From Candidatus Caldatribacterium sp. (lineage in GTDB: Bacteria > Atribacterota > Atribacteria > Atribacterales > Caldatribacteriaceae), in assembly GCA_025060675.1 (NCBI GenBank), contig JANXBI010000024.1, forward strand, positions 1 to 64,000: DNA of 64,000 bases, in the 5' to 3' direction. The notes beneath the pieces are model-generated. The model did no database searches, was not told the DNA's origin, and worked only from the letters and a program-made list of their open reading frames with translations. Below, one piece after another: positions 17,021 through 26,360 of this stretch; within the stretch, counting starts at the first letter, position 1, and each line of letters starts with the position of its first letter. Both the position numbers and the translations under genes were made by a program.

Positions 17021-18391
17021 TTAACGGCTGGAGCTTTCAAAGAATAGTATTCTTTGGACGTATCGTTCCTGAGAGATTTTGCTCGGTGCCCCTCTGGTCA
17101 TTGGCCGAACTTTTCCATACACCGGGCGTTCCGGGAAGGGTCGATCGTGCTTGCCAAAGCACCAGGCAACACCGGTGAAGCTATTTGGGTCGCGGCCATC
17201 GAGAGCATATTTGTTGTTGAGGTAAAGGGCAATGGCAAAGGCCTCTTCAGGGTCTTTTGTCCACTCGAGAATTTTCTTCCCCCAGTACATGCGAACGTAG
17301 CCATGAATGGTGCCTCGTACCACGAGTTCCCTCTGGGCAGCGTTCCAGAGAGGGTCGTGAGTTGTGGCACTTTCAAGGACCTCTAAGGGGTAAAGGTACG
17401 GTCGTGGGTCTTGGGCATGGCGTTTGAGGGTTTCACGAGCCCATTCGGGAAGCCCCTGGAAAGAGTCATACTGGGGATTGTAATGAATGAAGTTGATGGC
17501 TAGTTCCCGGCGGACGATGAGTTCCTCAAGGTAGGCTTCCTTGTGGACTTCGGGGGCTTGGGTCTTTTGCACTTTCCAGGCGATGAAAAGAGGAGAAATC
17601 TGACCAAAGTGCAGGTACGGACTCATGCCCGAGAGAACGTCAAAGGCCGGGTCGTTCCGCAAAGACGCGTACAGGGAGAGTTTCTCTTGGAGAAACGTTG
17701 CGAGTCGACCTTTCGCCTCCTCGGTGCCCCCACGGAGCAAGGACACGGGAGGAACGGATGTGTCTATCTGGAGCAGAGAGAGAATCTGGTTGAGGCAGGA
17801 GAGATCGAGTTCGCCAGGGATTGGGGGAAGGTGTACAGAGGGGAAGTGGACCGGAGTTTCCTCAAGAGGGGTGAGAAAACGATTCAAGTTTCTTCGTATC
17901 TTTGGTCGGATGGTCCGGGCACTGTACTCTTCGTGGGAAGAAACAACTTCAACGGGAACAACGACGTCGCTTTCGACCTCAATGAAAAGGCAAGGAAGTT
18001 CCCGGGCTACTTTCTCTCGCCACTGCTTTTGCACCTTCAGGTATCCTCGATCGGTTACAACGAGTGCAGCATCTCGAGCAAGGTGGAGTACGCCGGTGTC
18101 AGGGGAGCCATGGAGGACAACCATCTTGATACCTCGTTGAGCGAGCTTCTTTTGGGTTTCTTGGAGTCCTTCGAGCATGAAGACAAAGTGGCGGAGGTTT
18201 GCCTCAGGGAAAGATTCGGTGAGGCCGAAAAAGACAAGGAGTGGTTTGTGCAGTTCATTCGCCTTGATGAGGGCATACTCTAAGGCGTGGTTCCATTCAG
18301 CACGTTGTGCAGCCTGCATCCAGTAGAGGACAAACTTTCCTTGCTGGACTGGTTTGTCGTTGCGGACGTGGATGCGCTCTTTCTCGATCAT
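17021..18391 (-). CDS. Deoxyribodipyrimidine photolyase, class II
   Basis: A 456-residue flavoprotein repairing UV-induced cyclobutane pyrimidine dimers. Class II is indicated by the C-terminal FAD-domain motifs RMYWGKKILEW, LNNKYALDGRDPNSFTG and AWCFGKHDRPF. The N-terminal part is the alpha/beta antenna domain (VLYWMQAAQRAEWNHALEYA). ATG at 18391 overlaps the upstream stop (TGATG). It is the last gene of the long Rnf-containing operon. That is an odd place for a repair gene and may imply light-exposed ancestry or acquisition. Function is well supported by motifs, the operon membership by overlap and spacing only. Confidence 0.9.
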   Translation of the reverse strand: MIEKERIHVRNDKPVQQGKFVLYWMQAAQRAEWNHALEYALIKANELHKPLLVFFGLTESFPEANLRHFVFMLEGLQETQKKLAQRGIKMVVLHGSPDTGVLHLARDAALVVTDRGYLKVQKQWREKVARELPCLFIEVESDVVVPVEVVSSHEEYSARTIRPKIRRNLNRFLTPLEETPVHFPSVHLPPIPGELDLSCLNQILSLLQIDTSVPPVSLLRGGTEEAKGRLATFLQEKLSLYASLRNDPAFDVLSGMSPYLHFGQISPLFIAWKVQKTQAPEVHKEAYLEELIVRRELAINFIHYNPQYDSFQGLPEWARETLKRHAQDPRPYLYPLEVLESATTHDPLWNAAQRELVVRGTIHGYVRMYWGKKILEWTKDPEEAFAIALYLNNKYALDGRDPNSFTGVAWCFGKHDRPFPERPVYGKVRPMTRGAPSKISQERYVQRILFFESSSR

Positions 18392-18663
18392 CACTCAGCC
18401 GAAACGAGTGCTGACTTCACTCGGACTCCAGGAATTTTCCCCAAACGTCCAGTGAGCGCCCCAAGGGTGTCAGTGTCTCCATCGACGATGAGGGCGATGA
18501 CCGAAATGTTCCTTTCTCGGTAGGGGATTCCCATGCGTCCAACGATGATGTCCCCAAACTCTCCAAGGATTTCGTTCACCCGTTCAGCCTGTTTTTCCCG
18601 ATCCGTGACGATGATACCAATAACCCCAACCCTATTTTTTGTTTCCTTGGGCAATGCGCACAT
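18391..18663 (-). CDS. TM1266-type putative [FeFe]-hydrogenase system regulator
   Basis: A small ACT/NikR-C-like protein of up to 90 residues. The pattern VIGIIVTDREKQAERVNEIL, GDIIVGRMGIPYRE and TDTLGALTGRLGKIPGVRVK matches the family first noted next to iron-only hydrogenase maturation genes (TM1266). The usual partners HydE/F/G are not in this window. The start is uncertain: ATG 18663 overlaps the kinase gene by 32 bases and adds about 8 residues that the family normally lacks; a TTG three codons in is an alternative. Role is inferred as a ligand-sensing regulator of redox or hydrogen metabolism, consistent with neighbouring rnf. Confidence 0.7.
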   Translation of the reverse strand: MCALPKETKNRVGVIGIIVTDREKQAERVNEILGEFGDIIVGRMGIPYRERNISVIALIVDGDTDTLGALTGRLGKIPGVRVKSALVSAE

Positions 18664-20101
18664 TAGCGCTTTTTACAACCTCCCTGAGATCCCGGTAAGT
18701 GGCAAACCACCATTCCACCACATCCGTCATCTCTTCCATAGGCTCGAAAACCGATTCGGTTCGAAAAGTCTCCACGAAGGCTTCTTGTGCGTTTTTGTAC
18801 ACGCCGCTTCCCATGCCCGCAAGGAGTGCCGCACCTTGGCAACTCCCTTCTTTTTCCTCCGGTACCACAATGGGACGGCCAAGGAATGTTGCTTTGAGGC
18901 GCATCCAAGCGTGATTTTTTACTCCTCCACCCACATTTACTGCATGGGTTACGGCGTAGTTGAGTTCTTCTTCCATTCGTTCCCAAATGATTCGGTACTC
19001 TGCACACAACCCGAGGAGCACCGCCCGTAAGAGGTCTTCTCTTTTCGTATCTCCTGAGAGGTTCAAGAAGGCCCCTCTTGCTTCTTCATACTCACCGCCA
19101 AGGAGGTAGGGGAAGAAAAGCGGTGTGTGCTGATTGACGGCAAAGGGGAGACGGTCAAAGACGTCATACGATGCGTCAAGGGTTCGGAGCGCCCAATCGA
19201 TGGCGTAGCCACCACTGTAGATACCCCCCATAGCGTAGTAGAGAGGGAAAACCACGTGGTGTCCGAAAGAGAAAGGTTTACCCTCTTTCCCTGGAGAAAC
19301 GGGGGGATCGTTTAGGGGAACCATGAGGGATTCTGTTGTTCCACTGGAGATGAGCCCCCATCCTTTTGTGAAAACGCCACTTGCTAGGGCGGCACAGGGG
19401 TGGTCGTGTCCTCCAGTGACGACAAGAGTACTTGGGAGAAGACCGGCAAGGGAGGCAACTTCCTCACGGACATGCCCTAAGGGTACTCCAGAGGGCATAA
19501 GGGGAGCCAGATTATCTTCTGCAAGATGTGCAAGCGCAAGGAGCGTTGGTGACCACGAACGCCTTTTCTGGTCAAAGAGCATGGTACGGGAAGCCAAGGA
19601 GTAGTCAAAGGAAAGGACTCCGCTCAAGGCAAAAAGGACGAACCCCGACATGGACGTCCAAACACGGACTTTTCGAAAAACCTCTGGTTCGTGGCGGTAG
19701 TGCCAGAGGAGTTTGTATAGGGAGTACTTATGGTGTGGGAAAAGGCCGGTCGTTTCGTAGACCAAAGCTGGATCGAGGGACACCCTCTGGACTTCCTCCT
19801 TCGTTCGTTCGTCGTACCATGGGATGCAGCGGGTTACAGGCATCCCCTTGGCATCAAGACCAACCATGACTTCAGCAAAACTTGAGACGCTGAGGGCGGA
19901 GATGCTCTTCCGCACTTTTTCTGGGAATCCCGAAATAGCTTTACAGAGCAGGGTAAAGAGTTCCCCTGCGTCGTAGTAGGGGCCATAGGAATCGAACGCA
20001 AGGGGTGTGGGGAAGCTCGTCTCAGAGAGGGTCCGCCCTTTTTCGTCGTACACCTTAAGCTTTGTATTCGTTGTTCCAATATCAATCCCAAGGAGGGGCA
20101 T
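18632..20101 (-). CDS. FGGY-family carbohydrate kinase
   Basis: A 489-residue sugar kinase with two actin-like domains. N-terminal phosphate loop GIDIGTTNTKLKVYDEKG, catalytic Asp in TGGHDHPCAAL, adenosine loop NVGGGVKNHAW. Specificity cannot be fixed from sequence; the GGHDH version of the active-site motif is not the usual xylulokinase, glycerol kinase or fuculokinase form. ATG 20101 overlaps the stop of rnfB by one base (TAATG), so its translation is coupled to the Rnf complex. It could phosphorylate a sugar released by the distant glycosidase cluster, but there is no direct link. Confidence 0.85.
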   Translation of the reverse strand: MPLLGIDIGTTNTKLKVYDEKGRTLSETSFPTPLAFDSYGPYYDAGELFTLLCKAISGFPEKVRKSISALSVSSFAEVMVGLDAKGMPVTRCIPWYDERTKEEVQRVSLDPALVYETTGLFPHHKYSLYKLLWHYRHEPEVFRKVRVWTSMSGFVLFALSGVLSFDYSLASRTMLFDQKRRSWSPTLLALAHLAEDNLAPLMPSGVPLGHVREEVASLAGLLPSTLVVTGGHDHPCAALASGVFTKGWGLISSGTTESLMVPLNDPPVSPGKEGKPFSFGHHVVFPLYYAMGGIYSGGYAIDWALRTLDASYDVFDRLPFAVNQHTPLFFPYLLGGEYEEARGAFLNLSGDTKREDLLRAVLLGLCAEYRIIWERMEEELNYAVTHAVNVGGGVKNHAWMRLKATFLGRPIVVPEEKEGSCQGAALLAGMGSGVYKNAQEAFVETFRTESVFEPMEEMTDVVEWWFATYRDLREVVKSANVRIAQGNKK

Positions 20102-20925
20102 TACTTTTTCACCTCAAGGAGGGCCATTTTCTCTCCTATCCGGATGATGCAATGGGTCGGACATTTCTCTACACAGAGTCCACAAAGGGTACACTTTTCT
20201 AAAGAAATCACAATACGCCCGTTCTCAAACGTTATGGCTCCCTCAGGACAGGTTCGAACGCAAAGTTGACACTTGATACAGCCCCGGCTGCAGATTTTCC
20301 GGACATCTCTCCCTGGATCAAGCGATATGCAAGCTACCGTGACTTGCTCGCGTTTCGGAACAAGGGTGAGAATCTTTCGAGGACACTCGGCGACGCATTT
20401 ACCGCAACCGGTGCATTTTTCCCAATCGATGACCGGGAGCTCCTTTTCCACGTCCATGTGGATGGCATCAAAGGGGCACACTCGGACGCAATTTCCAAGA
20501 CTCAGACATCCAAAGCGGCACCCTTTGAAGGAGGCAGGAAGGAGGTTAGCGGCCCTGCAGTCGAAAACCCCCTCGTAAGTGGCCACAATCTGGGCTGTAC
20601 CCTTCCCTCCTTGGCAGAGGAGCAAGGCCCTTTTCGCCTCCCAGGGACCGATCTCTTGGCCAAGGAGCCGGGCGAGTTCTAACCAAATTCGGGGGCCACC
20701 TACAGGACAAGCATTGACTGGAGCCTCTCCAGAAGCGATTTTCTCCGCAAGAGCGCTACACCCTGGGAATCCACAAGCTCCACAGTTTGCTCCAGGGAGG
20801 ACTTGCTCGATTTCCTGGACCAGGGGATTTGCAGGGACGGCAAACTTCTTGGCAAAGAAGGCAAGCATAAACCCAAAAGCAAGACCCAAGGCCCCAACAA
20901 GAATGGTGGGTATAAGGATACTCAT
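20101..20925 (-). CDS. rnfB: Electron transport complex subunit RnfB
   Basis: A 274-residue iron-sulfur subunit that takes electrons from reduced ferredoxin at the cytoplasmic face of Rnf. It starts with one membrane helix (ILIPTILVGALGLAFGFMLA). Next is the RnfB-specific cluster motif CGACGFPGCSALAEKI with a later ACPVGG, then several ferredoxin motifs (GNCVRVCP, CTGCGKCVAECP, CIKCQLCVRTCP, CTLCGLCVEKCP). ATG behind GGAGGGAAC. Last rnf gene, 11 bases after rnfA. Confidence 0.95.
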   Translation of the reverse strand: MSILIPTILVGALGLAFGFMLAFFAKKFAVPANPLVQEIEQVLPGANCGACGFPGCSALAEKIASGEAPVNACPVGGPRIWLELARLLGQEIGPWEAKRALLLCQGGKGTAQIVATYEGVFDCRAANLLPASFKGCRFGCLSLGNCVRVCPFDAIHMDVEKELPVIDWEKCTGCGKCVAECPRKILTLVPKREQVTVACISLDPGRDVRKICSRGCIKCQLCVRTCPEGAITFENGRIVISLEKCTLCGLCVEKCPTHCIIRIGEKMALLEVKK

Positions 20926-20936
20926 AGTGTTCCCTC

Positions 20937-21527
20937 CTACTTCACAAGTCCCTTAAAGCCCAAGAAGGCAACGGCCAAAAGGCACGTAGCTATGAACACG
21001 ATTGGATACCCTTGCCAGAAGCCCGGGATTTTCGCCAGACGTAAGCGCTCTCGAATCCCCGCAAGGAGGACCAAGGCCACCGTGAATCCTAAGGCGACAC
21101 TCATGCTGTAGACCGCAACCTGGAAAAGCGAATACCCGTAGTCCACACCGAGGAAAGTCACGGCAAGGATAGCGCAGTTTGTGGTGATGAGGGGAAGGTA
21201 GATGCCCATCGCTCGGTAGAGGTTGGGGACGTTCTTTTTGAGGAGGATTTCCACAAGTTGTACCAGGGTAGCGATGACCAGTATGAACACCATGGTACGC
21301 AGGTACTCAAGGCCAAGGGGAACAAGCGCATAATTCCAGAGGACCCAGGTGACAATAGAGGCAAGGACCATGACAAAGGTCACCGCCATACCCATGCCGA
21401 TAGAGTTCGCCACGCTTGAGGACATACCAATATACGGGCAAAGGCCGATGTAGCGGGCAAGGATGATGTTGTCGACGAAAGCCGCACTTATGATGATTCT
21501 GAAGATGGTCAGAATGTCTCCGTTCAT
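20937..21527 (-). CDS. rnfA: Electron transport complex subunit RnfA
   Basis: A 196-residue membrane protein with six predicted helices. Cysteines in GLCPYIG and TTNCAIL match the pair that, with RnfE, holds the intramembrane 2Fe-2S cluster in Rnf/Nqr complexes. The start shares a base with the rnfE stop (TAATG). It carries electrons across the membrane in inverted topology to RnfE. Confidence 0.95.
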   Translation of the reverse strand: MNGDILTIFRIIISAAFVDNIILARYIGLCPYIGMSSSVANSIGMGMAVTFVMVLASIVTWVLWNYALVPLGLEYLRTMVFILVIATLVQLVEILLKKNVPNLYRAMGIYLPLITTNCAILAVTFLGVDYGYSLFQVAVYSMSVALGFTVALVLLAGIRERLRLAKIPGFWQGYPIVFIATCLLAVAFLGFKGLVK

Positions 21528-22126
21528 TATTTCCCCCTCCTCAGTGACCAGTTCAAAATCGCGATGTAGATACCAATGAGGAGAAATGCTCCAGGAGGGA
21601 GAACCATAGCCATCATCCCTTGGAAGGAACTGGGAAAGACAGGATGAGAGAGAATCTCTCCGTACCCAAAGAGCTCCCGCACTATCCCAATGGCGGTGAT
21701 GACCAGCGTATACCCTACGCCCATTCCCAGAGCATCGGCGACTGCATGGAGAGGAGGTTTTCGGGAAGCGAAAGCTTCGGCTCGAGCCATGATGATACAG
21801 TTGACCACGATGAGGGGGATGAAAATCCCCATGGCCTTTGAGAGAGGTGGGAGGTAGGCTTTCATGATAAGGTCGACGATGGTGGTAAAGGTGGAGATGA
21901 CCACGATGAAGATGGGAATGCGGACTTCGTTAGGGACGAAATTCCGTATGAGCGATATGACAAGGCTTGAGCAGGTGAGCACGAAGATGACCGCAGCACC
22001 CATGCCGAGGCAGTTGTCGACTCTAACGGAAACGGCTAAAACTGAGCAGAGTCCGATCATGAGCTTGAGAACCGGGTTTTCCCCAAAGAGACCATTCGTG
22101 AAGTGGTACCAGAACTCTCGCATCAC
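21527..22126 (-). CDS. rnfE: Electron transport complex subunit RnfE
   Basis: A 199-residue six-helix membrane protein, homologous to RnfA. The cluster cysteines are seen in MIGLCSVLA and VVNCIIMARAEAF, and EAFASRKP is the typical RnfE loop. Start ATG overlaps the rnfG stop as ATGA. Confidence 0.95.
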   Translation of the reverse strand: MMREFWYHFTNGLFGENPVLKLMIGLCSVLAVSVRVDNCLGMGAAVIFVLTCSSLVISLIRNFVPNEVRIPIFIVVISTFTTIVDLIMKAYLPPLSKAMGIFIPLIVVNCIIMARAEAFASRKPPLHAVADALGMGVGYTLVITAIGIVRELFGYGEILSHPVFPSSFQGMMAMVLPPGAFLLIGIYIAILNWSLRRGK

Positions 22127-22683
22127 TGTCCTTCACCCCGCAAAAGTTCCGCGACTTTCACGCATGCCCGGATGACCGCCCGACTGGAGATGGTTGCTCC
22201 ACTTATTGTCTGTACATCTTCTCCGATGGTAAAAGGATCGGTCAGGGATTTACCCCGAAACTGGGAGAGAAACGCTTCTTCGGCAACGTTGGAGCCAAGT
22301 CCCGGGGTTTCTTGATGTTCCAAAACCCTAATCCCAGTCAGTACGCCTTTTTCCGTATCAACACCAATGAGGAGAATGATAGGGCCACCGTATCCAGCGC
22401 TTGAGGCTTTTATCACAAAACCTTGCCGCTTGCCGTCCCTGGTCACTTCGTAAGCCTCGAGGAATTGGAGCTCCTTTGATTCGGGAAGGGGTGCCAAGGT
22501 GGAGAGATCAATGGGGATGAAGCTTCCCCCTCCCGGGAAGACTGCTACGAGTGCCTCGTTGAGTTCAATCTTTGCCTCCTCGGCAATACGTTCCTTCGTC
22601 ACCACGTACACCACAGAAAGCGCCAGCGCAGCGACACCGCAAACCACGGTTAGCGCTAAAGCAACCCGGAAGGTTTTCGCCAT
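22123..22683 (-). CDS. rnfG: Electron transport complex subunit RnfG
   Basis: A 186-residue subunit with one N-terminal membrane helix and a periplasmic FMN-binding domain. The covalent flavin site is the Thr of ISGATISSRAV near the C-terminus; LEHQETPGLG is also typical. It overlaps rnfD by 28 bases. Confidence 0.94.
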   Translation of the reverse strand: MAKTFRVALALTVVCGVAALALSVVYVVTKERIAEEAKIELNEALVAVFPGGGSFIPIDLSTLAPLPESKELQFLEAYEVTRDGKRQGFVIKASSAGYGGPIILLIGVDTEKGVLTGIRVLEHQETPGLGSNVAEEAFLSQFRGKSLTDPFTIGEDVQTISGATISSRAVIRACVKVAELLRGEGQ

Positions 22684-23657
22684 GCTTTGCTCACCCCGAA
22701 TCGTCGCGGAAGGATTCGATCAAGCAGCGGGACGAGGGCATTCATGGTGAGGACGCCGAAGGTAGCCCCCTCAGGGTATCCTCCAAGCCATCGGATGATG
22801 CCGGTGAGCACTCCCGCTCCGAAACCAAAAATTATACGCCCTTTTGGTGTCATGGGGGAAGTGGTGTAGTCGGTTGCCATAAAACACGCGACCATGATGG
22901 CCCCGCCGGCGAGAAGGTGGAAAAGGGGGTTATGTCGCGCCACAAGAGCTACCATGGTGAGACCAAGAGCGTAAAAGAGAGGGATATCCCACCGGACCAC
23001 ACCCCGAACAAGGAGGTATGCAAAGCCAAGGAGGAGAAGGAGTGCCGAAACCTCCCCAATGCACCCAGGGACAAGTCCCACGAAGAGCCGGAAAAGGAGA
23101 TTGGGTGTTTCCCACACTGCAGCATATCCGTAGGTTTTCACAATCCCTAAAGGCGTAGCGCTCGTTACGACCTCAACCGGGGTGGCGTGTGTTGTCGCGC
23201 CAAGAGCGAAGGGAGGGCGGACATACCAGTTGGCCATGATTTTTGGCCAGGAAATGAGGAGGATTGCCCGTCCTACAAGGGCGGGGTTGAAGATGTTCTG
23301 TCCGATACCGCCAAACATCTGTTTCCCAAGGAGAATGGCTGTTCCTCCTCCCACAATGGGAATCCAGAAGGGACATCCCGGGGGGAGAGAAAGCCCAAGG
23401 AGCATTCCAGTCACCACCGCACTCCAGTCACCTATGGTGAGGGGGCGGCGGAAGAGGAAGCAGTCAAGGGCCTCGAAACCTACACAGGAGAGGACGGACA
23501 GCACAAGAGGCAGAAGTGCCCATCGCACCCCAAAAAAGAGCACCCCCCAAACTGCTGCAGGGAGCAGAGCAAAGACTACTTGACGCATGATCCAGGGGAC
23601 AGTGGTGGAGCTTTTCATGTGGGGTGGGGGTGCGACGACAAACCGCGAATCTTCCAT
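22656..23657 (-). CDS. rnfD: Electron transport complex subunit RnfD
   Basis: A 333-residue polytopic membrane subunit of the NqrB/RnfD family, thought to be the ion-translocating part. The flavin Thr is in VVTSATPLGIV, and ATDYTTSPMTPKGR is a conserved loop. It follows rnfC by 2 bases. Whether sodium or protons are pumped cannot be told with confidence from sequence alone. Confidence 0.94.
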   Translation of the reverse strand: MEDSRFVVAPPPHMKSSTTVPWIMRQVVFALLPAAVWGVLFFGVRWALLPLVLSVLSCVGFEALDCFLFRRPLTIGDWSAVVTGMLLGLSLPPGCPFWIPIVGGGTAILLGKQMFGGIGQNIFNPALVGRAILLISWPKIMANWYVRPPFALGATTHATPVEVVTSATPLGIVKTYGYAAVWETPNLLFRLFVGLVPGCIGEVSALLLLLGFAYLLVRGVVRWDIPLFYALGLTMVALVARHNPLFHLLAGGAIMVACFMATDYTTSPMTPKGRIIFGFGAGVLTGIIRWLGGYPEGATFGVLTMNALVPLLDRILPRRFGVSKAWRKPSGLL

Positions 23658-23659
23658 AC

Positions 23660-24985
23660 CTATCTCCCTCCTTGTTTCCGACGGCGCATGACCTCAAACT
23701 TCGCAAGCTTCATAAGGTGTACAAGGGCAAGACCAGCTGGACACACGTATGCGCAGGAGCCGCACTCGATACAGTCGAGGACCCGATTCGTTTCAGTCTC
23801 CTCAAAAAGGTGTTCCTCAGCAAGTCGCCCAAGGAGGTAAGGCATAAGGCGCATAGGACAGTGGGCAACACAGCGACCGCAGCGGATGCAAACGTATTCG
23901 CGTTTCCCCGTAGTACGGGCAAAGAAGAGAAAACCCGAAGTCCCCTTGATAACCGGAACAGCAAGGGTTACCTGAGTGATACCGGTCATTGGTCCCCCCA
24001 TGAGGATTTTCCGGGGTGGGGTAGTAAAGCCTTCACCGAAAGCCACAAGGTCTTCAAGGAGCATCCCAAGAGGAACCTCCAGATTCCCTGGCTTTTTCAA
24101 GCAATCCCCCGAGAGGGTAATGACCCGTTCCACAAGAGGCAGGCCCTCTTTCGCCATTCGGCCTAAGGCTGCAGCAGTCTGGACGTTCTGTACCACGACA
24201 CCAACGTCAAGGGGGAGACCCCCTGGAGGGACCTCTCGCCCAAGGATAGCAAGGATGAGGTGTTTCTCAGACCCCTGGGGGTACTTCGTTTGGAGAGGAA
24301 TGACCTCGGTAGGGAAAGGGAGGCGGCTCACTAAAGGCGCAAGGTGAGCAAGGCAGTCTTTTTTGTTCTCTTCAACGCCAATGTATGCCCGTTTTGCCCC
24401 ACATGCCCGGACCATGATGCGGAGTCCAAGGAGCATCGCTTCGGTTTGCTCGAGCATCACCCGGTGATCGCAAGTGAGGTAAGGCTCGCACTCTGCGCCA
24501 TCGAGGATGAGGGCATCGATAGGTTTCTCGGGAGGTGGAGAGAGTTTGACATGGGTTGGGAATGCAGCTCCTCCCAGACCAACCAGTCCCCCTTCACGGA
24601 CAAAAAGGCGAAGCAACACAGGATCGAGGTTTTCAATGTCTTCGGGGAGGGGATCATAGCGGAACTCTTCAGAGCTCCCATCGTTCTCAATCACTATCGC
24701 CTGGAACCTCCCGAGGGTTGGGTGGGCCCACTCTTCGATTCCAACGACTTTCCCACTTATCGACGCGTGGACCGGTGCAGCCACAAAGGCATCGATGTCA
24801 GCGATTTTTTGACCTCGTCGTACTGTGTCTCCCTTTTTCACGAGGGGCTTCAAAGGAGCACCGGTGTGTTGCACTAGGGGGAGAACCACTCGTACAGGTG
24901 GAGGAACACGAACGATAGGGAGATGTGCGGTTCCCTCCTTGTGGTGGGGAAGGAAAACCCCCTGAGGGAAAGTACGACACTTCAT
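23660..24985 (-). CDS. rnfC: Electron transport complex subunit RnfC
   Basis: A 441-residue peripheral subunit that oxidises or reduces NAD with FMN. Motifs are the glycine-rich NADH/FMN region GGLVGLGGAAFPTHVKL, then two 4Fe-4S sets CIRCGRCVAHCP and CIECGSCAYVCPAG. Gene order C-D-G-E-A-B is the one common in anaerobes. Its ATG overlaps the stop of the biotin carboxylase gene (ATGA), so rnf is not the start of its own operon. No separate promoter is visible in front. Confidence 0.95.
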   Translation of the reverse strand: MKCRTFPQGVFLPHHKEGTAHLPIVRVPPPVRVVLPLVQHTGAPLKPLVKKGDTVRRGQKIADIDAFVAAPVHASISGKVVGIEEWAHPTLGRFQAIVIENDGSSEEFRYDPLPEDIENLDPVLLRLFVREGGLVGLGGAAFPTHVKLSPPPEKPIDALILDGAECEPYLTCDHRVMLEQTEAMLLGLRIMVRACGAKRAYIGVEENKKDCLAHLAPLVSRLPFPTEVIPLQTKYPQGSEKHLILAILGREVPPGGLPLDVGVVVQNVQTAAALGRMAKEGLPLVERVITLSGDCLKKPGNLEVPLGMLLEDLVAFGEGFTTPPRKILMGGPMTGITQVTLAVPVIKGTSGFLFFARTTGKREYVCIRCGRCVAHCPMRLMPYLLGRLAEEHLFEETETNRVLDCIECGSCAYVCPAGLALVHLMKLAKFEVMRRRKQGGR

Positions 24986-26349
24986 GTCCTTGTCTCGCCT
25001 CCTCTATGTTCTTGCCAGGCTTCCTCAAGGAAACGAGTGTGGAGGTTCCCCTCGAGGAAATCGGGATGAGAGAGGATTTTGAGGTGGAAGGGGATGGTGG
25101 TAGCGATGCCCTCGACGGTAAAGGACCGCAGGGCCTCACGGGAACGGCGAATAGCGAACTCTCGATTGCAATCCCAAACGATGAGTTTGGCAATGAGGGA
25201 ATCGTAGTACGGTGGGACCGTGTATCCACTATAGCAGTGAGAGTCCACCCGAATTCCCGGGCCGCGAGGAACCTCAAACTGCGTGATACGACCGGGAGAA
25301 GGGGCGAAGTGCTTTTCCGGGTCCTCAGCGTTGATACGCATTTCTATGGCGTGTCCTCGGAAGACGACGTCTTCCTGGCTAAAGAGGAGTCTTTCCCCAG
25401 CAGCAAGGCGAATCTGCTCCCGCACAAGGTCAACGCCAGAAATTTCCTCGGTTACCGGGTGTTCTACCTGAATACGGGCGTTGAGTTCCATAAAGTAGAA
25501 CTCACCCTCTGGGGTAACGAGGAATTCAAACGTACCACAGGTTGTGTAGCCGATGGCTTTTGCTGCCCGCACGGCGGCGTCAAGAATCTTCAGGCGCAAA
25601 GGCTCAGGAAGGTTAACAGCAGGAGCTTCCTCAAGTATCTTCTGCCGGCGGCGCTGCAGAGAACATTCCCGTTCTCCCAGGTGCACGACATTTCCGAAAC
25701 GGTCGGCGAGAATTTGCACTTCGATGTGCCGGGCACGGTTGACGAGTTTTTCGATGTAGAGTTCTGCACTTCCAAAGGCCATCTGGGCTTCTCGTCGAGC
25801 GCTGTCAAAGGACTTTTTAAGGTCTTCTTCGTCGGCAATCACACGAATGCCCCGCCCTCCTCCTCCAAGGCAAGCTTTTAAAAGCAAAGGGAAACCCACT
25901 TCCTTGGCGATATCATGGGCATCGGCGAAGTTCTTCACCGGCTCGAGGGATCCAGGGATGACCGGAACCTCAGCTTCGTGCATGAGGCGTTTCGCTTGGA
26001 GTTTGTTCTTCATCTTTTTGAGCACTGCAACATCTGGTCCGATGAAAGCAATGCCTCGCTTTTCGAGTTCTTCCACGAAAGTGGCATTCTCGGCAAGGAA
26101 TCCATACCCCGGATGCACGGCATCGGCTCCCGTGACCTCGCAGGCACGGATAATTTTAGGAATGTTGAGGTAGGTTTCCACAGCGGTATTCCCACCGAGA
26201 GCAACTTTCTGGTCCACGAAACGGAGGTGTAAGAGGTTCGCGTCAGCATCCGAGAAGACCCCCACCGTTTTTACGCCTAACTCTCGACAGGCTCGAACAA
26301 CGCGTAGGGCAATTTCTCCACGGTTGGCAATGAGAATTTTGGAGAACAA
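24982..26349 (-). CDS. Biotin carboxylase (AccC / PycA type)
   Basis: A 455-residue ATP-grasp enzyme carboxylating biotin on a carrier protein. Seen are KILIANRGEIALRV at the N-terminus, the ATP lid KACLGGGGRGIRV, and MELNARIQVEHPVTE of the active site. Start is TTG with AGGGGGG upstream. Length fits the stand-alone subunit of acetyl-CoA, propionyl-CoA, oxaloacetate or pyruvate carboxylases. No biotin carrier or carboxyltransferase lies in the window, so its complex is unknown. It sits between a potassium transporter and rnf, and a decarboxylase link to ion transport is possible but not shown. Confidence 0.9.
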   Translation of the reverse strand: MFSKILIANRGEIALRVVRACRELGVKTVGVFSDADANLLHLRFVDQKVALGGNTAVETYLNIPKIIRACEVTGADAVHPGYGFLAENATFVEELEKRGIAFIGPDVAVLKKMKNKLQAKRLMHEAEVPVIPGSLEPVKNFADAHDIAKEVGFPLLLKACLGGGGRGIRVIADEEDLKKSFDSARREAQMAFGSAELYIEKLVNRARHIEVQILADRFGNVVHLGERECSLQRRRQKILEEAPAVNLPEPLRLKILDAAVRAAKAIGYTTCGTFEFLVTPEGEFYFMELNARIQVEHPVTEEISGVDLVREQIRLAAGERLLFSQEDVVFRGHAIEMRINAEDPEKHFAPSPGRITQFEVPRGPGIRVDSHCYSGYTVPPYYDSLIAKLIVWDCNREFAIRRSREALRSFTVEGIATTIPFHLKILSHPDFLEGNLHTRFLEEAWQEHRGGETRT

Positions 26350-26360
26350 AAAGATCCCCC

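Noticed and set aside
20101..20925. rnfB read as a stand-alone polyferredoxin
   Set aside because: The N-terminal helix, the CGACGFPGC motif and the rnf gene order identify it as RnfB.
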